Below, piece by piece: positions 53,891-61,302 of a stretch of DNA of 64,000 bases. Source of the stretch: CAZDKK01 sp964506245 (GTDB lineage Bacteria > Eisenbacteria > RBG-16-71-46 > CAIMUX01 > WJJG01); NCBI GenBank assembly GCA_964506245.1, contig CAZDKK010000008.1, positions 55,918 through 119,917 on the forward strand, written 5' to 3'. Position numbers and translations under genes: made by a program. Within the stretch, counting starts at the first letter, position 1; each line of letters starts with the position of its first letter. The notes beneath the pieces are model-generated. The model was not told the DNA's origin, did no database searches, and saw only the letters and a list, made by a program, of their open reading frames with translations.

Positions 53891-55240
53891 CTAAGGCGCC
53901 AGACGCCGAACGCAGTCCGCCAGGTAGCGGAACTGCGGCTCGAGCTCCCCGCGGAAGGCGATCAGCGAGCTGCGCAAGGGGTACGAGAGCGCCTCGAGGG
54001 CCTCGCGCCGGCCCAGGTCCGTCCGCGTGAGCTCGATCATGAAATCGCGCAGCGAGTTGCTGAAGTGCTCCGACGATTCGAGCGGCAGCTCGCAGGGCAG
54101 GTTATCCACTGCCATGATCACCGGGCCGCGGCCCGCGTAGCCCGCGTGCGCCTCTCCGGTCTCGACATCATAGACGAAGCAGGGCTCGTCCGGGTCGGTG
54201 GCCCGGACGGTGGCCTCGATGCCCCCACCGATATCGCAGGAGATGTCGCCAATCACGCGCAGGTGTGGCTGGCCCGCGGCGTAGAGGCTTCGCAGGAAGC
54301 TCTTCGTCACGAGTCGCGAGACCTTCTCGTTCCAGTAGATCCCGTTGACGAGCACGTTCAGGTGGGGGAGGTAGCGATCGAAGATGGATCGGTAGAGATC
54401 CGGGTGCTGGAAGTAGTGCTGCAGCTCGAACGAGGCGTTTGGGTCCCGGGGCACGAACATGTCGCTCTCGTGGAACTCGACCTTGTAGACATGCCGACCG
54501 TCCGCATCGCAGTGCGCACGCAGTCCGGGCAGCGCCTCGGGCTGGAGCTCATGCGTGGGCAGCAGGTCGAGGATCTCCTGCGCGCCCTTCGAAACGTTGC
54601 CGTACCCCGCAAAACCGACGACCAGCGGCGCGATGCGCCCGTCCAGCCCGCGGGCGTTGATCTTGCCGCCCACCTCGAGGATTGCGGCCTGGGCATCGGC
54701 CAGACTGGCGTACTCGTGTGCCATGCCCAACTCCGCGAACGGGGTGGGGATGCCCTCCAGCGCCAGGCGCCGGCCCAGCGCCGCCAGCGAGTCGATCATC
54801 CCGGCCAACCCGGCGTGGCGGCCGAAGAAGACCTTGCGGCGATGCTGTTCGTCGGCGATCAGCTCGTAATCGAAGAGCGTGCAGCCCGTCTCGAGGATGT
54901 GCTTGAGCATGGGCATGTTGTAGGGCTGGCACTTGACCGTGTGCGAAAAGAAGAGGTAAGCGCCGCCGCGGCGGAAGAGCCCATGGGGCATCTCCTTGAC
55001 GCCGAGGACCAGATCGCAGCCCGAGAGATCCTCGGCGATCCGGGCCCCAGCGCCGGCATACGCGTCGTCGTGGTAGATTCGCGCGGGCGAGTGCTCCGGG
55101 GGCTGGGGGACCGGGGCACGCGATGGCTGCACAACGAACTGCGCACCATGGCTGGCGACCAGTTCCCGCACGTCCTCGGGCGTCAGCGGTGCGCGCCGCT
55201 CCCAGCGATTCTTGTCTTCCCTGCGGATGCCGAAGATCAT
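53891..55240 (-). CDS. Lysine-ketoglutarate reductase-like protein
   Basis: A 449-residue enzyme of the LOR/AlaDH_PNT N-terminal family. The start FGIRREDKNRWERRAPLTPEDV is the family signature (in parts FGIRREDKNRWERRAPL). VLGVKEMP and YLFFSHTVKCQPYNMPMLKHIL follow, TLFDYELIAD is the substrate-domain edge, and GFAGYGNVSKGAQEIL (~230) is the dinucleotide-binding segment. The ATG at 55240 follows AAGGGAGC; an upstream ATG would add 46 unrelated residues. It would make saccharopine from lysine and 2-oxoglutarate, complementing the saccharopine dehydrogenase immediately downstream. It heads the likely five-gene minus-strand operon. Confidence 0.87.
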   Translation of the reverse strand: MIFGIRREDKNRWERRAPLTPEDVRELVASHGAQFVVQPSRAPVPQPPEHSPARIYHDDAYAGAGARIAEDLSGCDLVLGVKEMPHGLFRRGGAYLFFSHTVKCQPYNMPMLKHILETGCTLFDYELIADEQHRRKVFFGRHAGLAGMIDSLAALGRRLALEGIPTPFAELGMAHEYASLADAQAAILEVGGKINARGLDGRIAPLVVGFAGYGNVSKGAQEILDLLPTHELQPEALPGLRAHCDADGRHVYKVEFHESDMFVPRDPNASFELQHYFQHPDLYRSIFDRYLPHLNVLVNGIYWNEKVSRLVTKSFLRSLYAAGQPHLRVIGDISCDIGGGIEATVRATDPDEPCFVYDVETGEAHAGYAGRGPVIMAVDNLPCELPLESSEHFSNSLRDFMIELTRTDLGRREALEALSYPLRSSLIAFRGELEPQFRYLADCVRRLAP

Positions 55241-55365
55241 GCTCCCTTGACACCTCCCCCGGCAGCAGGAGCGCCCCTGCACTCCCCTGCCCCGCAACCC
55301 TGGACGCCGATTCCAAAGCAAATGACTATAGCACAAGCAGCTGCGGAAGAGGAGGAGAAGGGTGA

Positions 55366-55394
55366 TTGTGGCCCTCAACTTTGTGCAGTAAACT
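55366..55394 (+). promoter_or_regulatory. Promoter for the CapA-like gene
   Basis: TTGTGG (55366-55371), 17-bp spacer, TAAACT (55389-55394), with a leader of about 40 nt and GGAAAGGA before the ATG at 55440. The region also serves the divergent lysine-ketoglutarate reductase operon; an ACTATAGCAC stretch at 55324-55333 contains TATAGT on the opposite strand as a candidate -10 for it. Confidence 0.5.
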
Positions 55395-55439
55395 GGTTTA
55401 GCGGCCCCAATCCCTTGGGGCTACGGAAAGGACCGCAGC

Positions 55440-58400
55440 ATGAGCATCCGACCTGCCCTCTCGCACCGGCCTTGCCCGGCCACCGTAATCCTAGTCTTCG
55501 CTTTTCTTTGGGTGATCGGCCTGCCGGCGATGACGCCGGTCCAGGCGGCGGCGCGCGCGATCACGCTCGTCGACTTCGAGTCGGGCACGGCCCCGCTGAC
55601 GAGCTATCCCGGGGAAGATGCTGACCCAGACGCGTGGGAGATCCAGTCGGAGAACGCCTATGGCGGATCGACCTACGCGCTGCGCGTATACGGCAACACC
55701 TGGAAGCAGCTCGCGATCGATCCCTATCCGCTCTCGCCCGAAACCGTGCTCCATGCCGCGCTGCAAAGCGAGGAGCAGGCTGAGCTGCAGGCGATTGCCT
55801 TCGGCGACACCTCCGAGAACGTGCTTTTCTATGTCGTCTCCGGCAGCCAGACGGTGTTGAGTGACCAGTGGAACATCGTCTACCAGGGTGTTTACCCGCA
55901 GGAGGAGTGGCACGGCTACCTGCTGCCGGTCGGTCGCGACTGGTTTGACACCTGGGGCTACGCGCCCGTGATCACCTACATGGTGTTCGTCAACGACCGC
56001 GACGGCGAGCCAGACGGGATCACTTTGTTCGATGAGATCTACGACGTAACCGCCGACCTGCCGATCGCGCCCACCGTGCAGGCGCGCGCCAGCGCGGGCG
56101 ACGCCGTGCCCCTGCCGCGATCGGAGGCGGCCGGCGGCGAGCAGCTCTACCGCGTCGACGTTCAGTTCGAGGCGCTGGTCACCGATCCGGACAGCAACGA
56201 GCACACCTTCCATTGGGACTTCGGGGACGGCACGGCCAGCGAGGTTCAGAACCCCACCCACAGCTTCACGGCCGTGGCGGATTACACCTTCACGATCGGG
56301 CTCGACGTCACCGACGACACCGGGCTCTTCGGTCGCGACAGCTGCCAGGTTTCGGTCGAGCCAGGCACACCGGGCGGCTTCCACACGATCAACTTCACCG
56401 GGGACGTCTTTACGGGCCGCGCCTACGAGGCGCCTGGTGGCCTCATCCAGACCCACGGTGTCGAGTACCTGTTCGAACCCACGCTGGACATGCTGGGTCG
56501 GGCAGCCGACGTCACCATGGTCAATGCCGAATGCGCCTTTACCGACCAGGGTTCGCCGCATCCGACCAAGAGCGTGGTCTTCCGAACCTGGCCGTCGAAC
56601 ATCGCCGGCCTGGTCTACGCCGGTGTGGATGTGGCATCGTCCGCCAACAACCACATCATCGACTACGGCCGGGAGGGTCTGGTCCAGAGCATCGAAGTCT
56701 TCGACGCGGCGGGGATCGTCTACGGCGGGGCCGGAACCAACGAGTACTTCGCGACGCAGCCGGTCTACTACACGCAGGACGGCATCCGCTTGAGCTTCGT
56801 CAACATGTGCAATCGGACGGGGAGGCAGTACGGGGAGCAGCCCTTCTTCGACGCGGGCTGTGACAAGTACGGCCTCGCCTATTGGCTCCAGCCCAACATC
56901 GAGCGCGCGATCGCGCAGGCCGAGAGCCTGGCGGACATCGTGGTCTGCTTCCCGCACAGCGGCGAGGAGTACGAGACGGTCCCGCCCGAGGGCGATGGCA
57001 ACGCGGCGCCCTCGTCCTCACCCGACGATCCACCCGAGGAGTGGGAGCACGACGGCTGGACGACCGGGCTCAACCCGTGGGGTGTGCGGCCGGGTCCCTG
57101 GGAGGTCGACCCCGACCAGCTCGCACGCGCGGCAGCGGCGGCGGGACCCGACCCCGAGCTGTGCCCGCCGTTCGTGCCGGTCGGTGAGGCGCGCGACGTG
57201 CGCTTCCGCATCTGGCCCGGCATGAGCGATCGCGAGCTGCGCCGGTACGCCGTGGACTTGGGGGCCGATGCGGTCATCAATGCCCACCCGCACGTGTTGC
57301 AGGGCTTCGAGGTCTACAACGGGACCCTGATCGCTCACAGCCTGGGCAACTTCCTGATGGACCTCTACTACCCCGAGACCATGCCCACGATGGTCCTGCA
57401 CGCGCTGTTCGACAAGGAGGGGATCTACCGCTGGTCGTTCCAGCCGGCCTTCATCGACCACTACATTCCGGTGCCTTCGCATACGCGCCTGGCGCGCGAG
57501 ATCCTCGACCGCCTGGCCGACTACTCGCGCGAACTGGGCGCGGTCGTCGGCGTCGACTACGAACAGGAGACCGGGGTGGTCTTCCTCGATCCGGCACAGG
57601 CCACGCCGGTCGTCACGCAGGCCCAGGGCGGCGCCGCTCTGGTGGAGGCCGGATCCAACCTCTGGGTTTCGGAGCCGATCGCCCTGGCAGGGCAGGGCAG
57701 CCTGTCACAGATCCTCGAGGTCCTGGGCGTCGACCCGCAGTCGTGCGAGATCTGCTGGGGGCGCGAGGTTCTTTGGTTCGGGCGCTACGAGATGGATGAA
57801 GAAGGCCATCACATGTGGAGCCTGAACAGCAACGATGAGTGGATCGACGACCAGGTCTGGCATGAGGGTGGCCACTCCCTCTGTCTGCACCGCGAGGAAG
57901 GTGCCAGCCAGAGCGTCGTCACCACGCTCGAGAAGCACCTGCCGGCCGTTCCGGAAGGCCGCTACAGCCTCTGCGGCTGGATGAAGACCGAGAACGCCGA
58001 GAAGGCCCGCTTCTCGGTGCGCATGTACAATCAGCGCTACACTTGGAACCAGCTCGTGACCGAGGACATGGGCGCGCCGGTGGACGGCACGACCGACTGG
58101 GCCTACTACACGCGCGACTTCACCGCTCCGGCCCAGGGCCGCTATTTCAACGTGCGCACCTGCCTCGACCCGCCCGAGAGCGGCGACGGCTACGCCTGGT
58201 TTGATGACATCCGGGTGGTCGAGTGGCTGGACTGGCAACCGCTGGCGCTGCCGCTGGCGGTGCCGTACCCCAACAACTACCGCTTCGTCCAGATCCGCGT
58301 GACCCAGCCGGCCGCGAACGTCGCGGTGTCGTACGAGGAAACCCGCTTGACCGACGGCGGGTTCGCCGCCGTCGAAGTTGCCGGCGATCGGCGCCCGACC

Positions 58401-58664
58401 CAGGTCCTCTTCCGCGGGGCATGGCCCAACCCGTTCCAGGGCGAGACGGTGCTGCGCTACCGCCTCGACCAGAGCGCGCGGGTGAGCTTGGAGGTCTTCG
58501 ACCTGACCGGCCGGCGGGTGGCCACGCTGGCGCAGGACGAGTGGAAGCAGCCGGGCTGGCACAACGTGCGCTGGCACGCGGTCCAGGCAACCGCCGGTGT
58601 CTACTTCGCGCGACTGACCGTCGAAGGACGTGAGCAGGGACGCAAGCTGGTCTTGCTGCGGTAA
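55440..58664 (+). CDS. Exported CapA-like metallophosphatase fold protein with PKD and sorting domains
   Basis: A 1074-residue exported protein. Signal peptide ends at about residue 37 (PVQAAARA). Residues ~40-210 form a beta-sandwich, ~235-310 a PKD domain (FHWDFGDGTASEVQNPTHSF). ~315-700 is the CapA/PgsA (PGA_cap) metal-dependent fold: FTGDVFTGR, MVNAECAF, SANNHIIDYGREGL, FPHSGEEYE and AVINAHPHVLQG. An insert of ~80 Pro/Asp-rich residues follows the HSGEEY motif. ~760-960 is a carbohydrate-binding-like domain, and the end is a FlgD-Ig module (VSLEVFDLTGRRVATLA, ending KLVLLR). Cytoplasmic CapA proteins serve poly-glutamate capsule export; this secreted, tailed version must act outside or on the surface. 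Confidence 0.82.
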   Translation: MSIRPALSHRPCPATVILVFAFLWVIGLPAMTPVQAAARAITLVDFESGTAPLTSYPGEDADPDAWEIQSENAYGGSTYALRVYGNTWKQLAIDPYPLSPETVLHAALQSEEQAELQAIAFGDTSENVLFYVVSGSQTVLSDQWNIVYQGVYPQEEWHGYLLPVGRDWFDTWGYAPVITYMVFVNDRDGEPDGITLFDEIYDVTADLPIAPTVQARASAGDAVPLPRSEAAGGEQLYRVDVQFEALVTDPDSNEHTFHWDFGDGTASEVQNPTHSFTAVADYTFTIGLDVTDDTGLFGRDSCQVSVEPGTPGGFHTINFTGDVFTGRAYEAPGGLIQTHGVEYLFEPTLDMLGRAADVTMVNAECAFTDQGSPHPTKSVVFRTWPSNIAGLVYAGVDVASSANNHIIDYGREGLVQSIEVFDAAGIVYGGAGTNEYFATQPVYYTQDGIRLSFVNMCNRTGRQYGEQPFFDAGCDKYGLAYWLQPNIERAIAQAESLADIVVCFPHSGEEYETVPPEGDGNAAPSSSPDDPPEEWEHDGWTTGLNPWGVRPGPWEVDPDQLARAAAAAGPDPELCPPFVPVGEARDVRFRIWPGMSDRELRRYAVDLGADAVINAHPHVLQGFEVYNGTLIAHSLGNFLMDLYYPETMPTMVLHALFDKEGIYRWSFQPAFIDHYIPVPSHTRLAREILDRLADYSRELGAVVGVDYEQETGVVFLDPAQATPVVTQAQGGAALVEAGSNLWVSEPIALAGQGSLSQILEVLGVDPQSCEICWGREVLWFGRYEMDEEGHHMWSLNSNDEWIDDQVWHEGGHSLCLHREEGASQSVVTTLEKHLPAVPEGRYSLCGWMKTENAEKARFSVRMYNQRYTWNQLVTEDMGAPVDGTTDWAYYTRDFTAPAQGRYFNVRTCLDPPESGDGYAWFDDIRVVEWLDWQPLALPLAVPYPNNYRFVQIRVTQPAANVAVSYEETRLTDGGFAAVEVAGDRRPTQVLFRGAWPNPFQGETVLRYRLDQSARVSLEVFDLTGRRVATLAQDEWKQPGWHNVRWHAVQATAGVYFARLTVEGREQGRKLVLLR

Positions 58665-58687
58665 GGCGCTGCGCGCGGGAGGTTCAC

Positions 58688-59188
58688 ATGGGCGTCGATG
58701 ATCGCTGGGACAACCCACCGCCAGTCGATGCCGGCGGCGGCCGGCCCGCTGGGCCGGATCCGGGCACCCTCGCCCCGCCAGATCCGCTCACCTCCTACCC
58801 GCGCCCGGCCTACCCCAGCGCGGGCGACTGGATCGCGCGTCTGGCCATCCCCACCGAGGCGACCAAGGGCTGGCTGAAGTTCATGGGGATCGTGTCGATC
58901 GCGGCCGGGATCCTGACCGCGCTCACCCTGATCGGCATCCTGTGGGCATGGCTCTACATCTGGCTCGGCGCGCTGCTGTGGCAGGCCGGCGTGCGCGCCG
59001 AACAGGCGGCCGCGCGGCGCGACCCCTTCATGCTCGAGCAGTATCTCGTGAAGCTGAAGACCGTCATCACCATCTCTGGGGTTGTCATCGCGGTCGGGGT
59101 GGTGCTGTCGGTGTTCGCCCTCTTCGTCGTGTTGGCCGTGGGCTGGGTCGGCCTGATGGCGGGCCTGCGCAACGCCTTCCCCCTCTAG
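58688..59188 (+). CDS. DUF5362-type small membrane protein
   Basis: A 166-residue protein. The first ~50 residues are Pro/Gly-rich and polar, typical of cytoplasmic tails in this family. Two or three membrane stretches follow: MGIVSIAAGILTALTLIGIL, then LYIWLGALLWQAG, and VITISGVVIAVGVVLSVFALFVV. The short LKTVITI hinge precedes the last helix. GGGAGG lies before the ATG. It starts 23 bases after the CapA-like gene, so the two are likely co-transcribed. No function is known. Confidence 0.7.
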   Translation: MGVDDRWDNPPPVDAGGGRPAGPDPGTLAPPDPLTSYPRPAYPSAGDWIARLAIPTEATKGWLKFMGIVSIAAGILTALTLIGILWAWLYIWLGALLWQAGVRAEQAAARRDPFMLEQYLVKLKTVITISGVVIAVGVVLSVFALFVVLAVGWVGLMAGLRNAFPL

Positions 59189-59392
59189 GTTGTGGCACGT
59201 TGGTTGTGGCACGAAGATTGGTGAATCCCGATCTCACGCAGATCGAGCTGGGGGTCGGGGTTCACACCCTGGATCAGTAGCGCGCCGTGTGCCAGAGGGT
59301 GGTCGAAAAGCCCCAGCGCGAATCTGGAGTTCGCTAAGGCAATTCAGGACAGAAGATCCATCGACTCAATCACCAATCCTCGTGCCACAACC
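59188..59392. repeat. Short inverted-repeat element (MITE-like)
   Basis: GGTTGTGGCACG occurs at 59188-59199 and again at 59202-59213. The second copy belongs to a 23-bp terminal repeat (59202-59224) whose inverted partner is at 59370-59392, matching at 22 of 23 positions. The ~191-bp unit between has no gene. The first base overlaps the stop codon of the preceding gene. The size and ends fit a miniature inverted-repeat transposable element or a structured RNA; no target duplication is evident. Confidence 0.55.
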
Positions 59393-59504
59393 TTTAGGAC
59401 AAAGAAACCGCCCTTCTCGCCCGAATCTTCTCTACTGGAGATACCCGTGCGCCATAAAGCGCGAGTGGAGACTGGGGATCGAGCACTAGAGGAGGGCAGC
59501 AGAG

Positions 59505-60137
59505 TTGGAAAACCAGAACGCATTCCAGCAGTGGCCTTATTGGGCGTCTTGGCAGCCGGGATTCCAGGGGCAACAGCCGCCCTTCGGACCTTGGGCCCAC
59601 CCGGGTCCCTGCGGTTGCCAGCCCGCAACGGGGACCACAGCCCAGCCGGATGGGCAGGCGAAGGCCGGCGATTCGGGGGAGGGCAGCAAGTCCCGTGAGG
59701 AGTTCGGAACGTCCCAGTTCTACGGTTCCATCCCCTGGCTAGGTGGGTTCCCGTGGCAGTACCAGTGGAATCCCCACTATGCATGGAGCCGCAACGCCTG
59801 GCCGCAGTCCGGACCCTCGAGCTCCTATCAGCCTAGCCCCTTCTGGGGCTTCGGGTGGCCGGGCACATACGGGCATCCCTGGTCGTACGGCTACTCGTGG
59901 CCGTATAGCCGGCAGTTCGGCCCGTGGTCGCATGCGAGCTGGCCGCACATGCAGAACTACGGCACCTGGCCGCAGTCCTTCGGGTGGCCCTATGTCCAGA
60001 CGCGCGGCGGGTGGCCGCAGCCCTACGGCTGGCCCCAGTCCTACGGCTGGCCCGGGGCCTTCAACTACTGGGGAACTCCGCCGTGGTGGGGTGAGTACTT
60101 TCATGCGCCAGGTGGTGAGTTCGCAGCGGCTGCGTGA
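59505..60137 (+). CDS. Trp/Pro/Gly-rich repeat protein
   Basis: A 210-residue protein with 23 Trp and a run of near-repeats of WPQSYGW-type (WPQSFGWPY, WPQPYGWPQSYGWPG) in its second half. The first half is Gln/Pro-rich and has an acidic spacer (GDSGEGSKSREEFG). No signal peptide, Cys cluster or known family. The start is TTG with GAGGAGGG upstream, an uncommon but well-supported choice. The composition resembles coat, gel-forming or adhesive proteins. An intrinsic terminator lies ~160 bases downstream. Confidence 0.65.
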   Translation: MENQNAFQQWPYWASWQPGFQGQQPPFGPWAHPGPCGCQPATGTTAQPDGQAKAGDSGEGSKSREEFGTSQFYGSIPWLGGFPWQYQWNPHYAWSRNAWPQSGPSSSYQPSPFWGFGWPGTYGHPWSYGYSWPYSRQFGPWSHASWPHMQNYGTWPQSFGWPYVQTRGGWPQPYGWPQSYGWPGAFNYWGTPPWWGEYFHAPGGEFAAAA

Positions 60138-60295
60138 GGGCAGCCCAGCAAGGAGTAGAACGGCACTCTGACAGCCATAGGTATTTCGTCCTTGCCGGAT
60201 CCGGCATGACAGCCTCCTGGACGGACCGGGCCGCACGCGATAGGCGGTCGGGCGCAGGGGAGGTTCGGCGGGATCAAGCAGCAGGGAAGGAACCC

Positions 60296-60334
60296 GAGGA
60301 GGTCTGCGCAACAGCGGGCCTCCTCTCGCTTTTT
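60296..60334 (+). terminator. Rho-independent terminator
   Basis: GAGGAGG (60296-60302) pairs with CCTCCTC (60319-60325) around a 16-nt loop that can extend the stem, followed by TCGC and TTTTT (60330-60334). It ends transcription of the Trp/Pro-rich gene before the OsmC/Smr pair. Confidence 0.65.
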
Positions 60335-60424
60335 CAGCCCTCCGGCCACAGGTGGCCGCCCGCCTCAGCAGTTGCGCTTTCCGCCATTCCGCGGTAGCTC
60401 TCGAGGGACAGGGAGGGCGCGATC

Positions 60425-60904
60425 ATGGCAGAGGCTTCGGCCACCAAACGGTCGCTGGCGGTCTGGCAGGGCGGGGCGCACTTCACCCATCACGTGGGGG
60501 AGGTGAGTTACGCGACCGACGCCAATCTCGAGGGCACACCCGACTTCCACCCGGCGGCGCCGTCGCCGATGGAACTGCTCCTGGGCGCGCTGGCGGGCTG
60601 TTCCGGCATCGACCTGGTCAGCATTTTGCAGAAGATGAGGATCGTGCTCCGCGAGCTGCGCATCGAGGTGGCCGCTGAGCGCGCACCTGAGCATCCCCGC
60701 GTCTACACGCGCATTCACCTCACCTACCACGTGGACACCGAGCCGATTGACCCGGTCAGAGTGCAGCGTGCGCTCGGGCTCTCCGCCAACAAGTACTGCT
60801 CGGTGTCGGCGATGCTCGCCGCGAGCGCCTTGATCACCTACACGCTCCATCACGGCGGCCAGCGGTATGAGGGGGCGTTCCATGAGACCCCGGGCAAAGC
60901 CTGA
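60425..60904 (+). CDS. OsmC/Ohr-family peroxiredoxin-like protein
   Basis: A 159-residue protein of the OsmC family, which reduce organic hydroperoxides with two Cys. C59 lies in SPMELLLGALAGCSGIDLV and C125 in NKYCSVSAML, the standard pair. It is the YhfA-like type rather than the Ohr type, judged by length and the GxxNPxE-like segment near the start being absent. GGGAGGG precedes the ATG by 8 bases. It overlaps the downstream Smr gene by 23 bases, implying coupling. Confidence 0.9.
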   Translation: MAEASATKRSLAVWQGGAHFTHHVGEVSYATDANLEGTPDFHPAAPSPMELLLGALAGCSGIDLVSILQKMRIVLRELRIEVAAERAPEHPRVYTRIHLTYHVDTEPIDPVRVQRALGLSANKYCSVSAMLAASALITYTLHHGGQRYEGAFHETPGKA

Positions 60905-61271
60905 CGATCGGCGACCCGCGCAATCCGTCGAGGCGGGCCGGTCCGATGGCGCGCCAGGGGCGCAGGCCCCTGGGTCTGACGGCGCGTCCGACGCGCCCCC
61001 GGAGGACCTGCTCGCCGTGCCGATCACTGACGAGCTCGATCTGCACCCGTTTGCAGCGCGGGATGTGCCGGAGCTGGTGGCCGAGTATCTCCGCGAAGCG
61101 CAGCGCGCGGGCCTGCGCGAGGTGCGCATCGTGCACGGCAAGGGGATCGGGGTGCAGCGCGACGCGGTGGCTCGGGTGCTGGCGGTGCACCCCGCGGTCG
61201 CATCGTACGGTCCTGCCCCTGCTCACCGGGGCCACTGGGGAGCGACGATCGTCATCCTGCGCCGCGCGTGA
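60882..61271 (+). CDS. Smr-domain protein
   Basis: A 129-residue protein. The first ~40 residues are a disordered, Ala/Gly/Asp-rich linker. The Smr fold (~45-129) has the LDLHPF motif (DLHG-like, with P in place of the usual G), VRIVHGKGIGVQRDAVARVL (the HGxGxG motif) and GATIVILRR at the end. Smr domains occur at the C-terminus of MutS2 and in stand-alone nicking or RNA-cleaving proteins. The ATG at 60882 has GAGGGGG upstream; an ATG at 60867 is also in frame. It overlaps the end of osmC. Confidence 0.85.
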   Translation: MRPRAKPDDRRPAQSVEAGRSDGAPGAQAPGSDGASDAPPEDLLAVPITDELDLHPFAARDVPELVAEYLREAQRAGLREVRIVHGKGIGVQRDAVARVLAVHPAVASYGPAPAHRGHWGATIVILRRA

Positions 61272-61302
61272 AGCCCTGCGCTGGCCGGCTTGCGCCCCGC
61301 CG

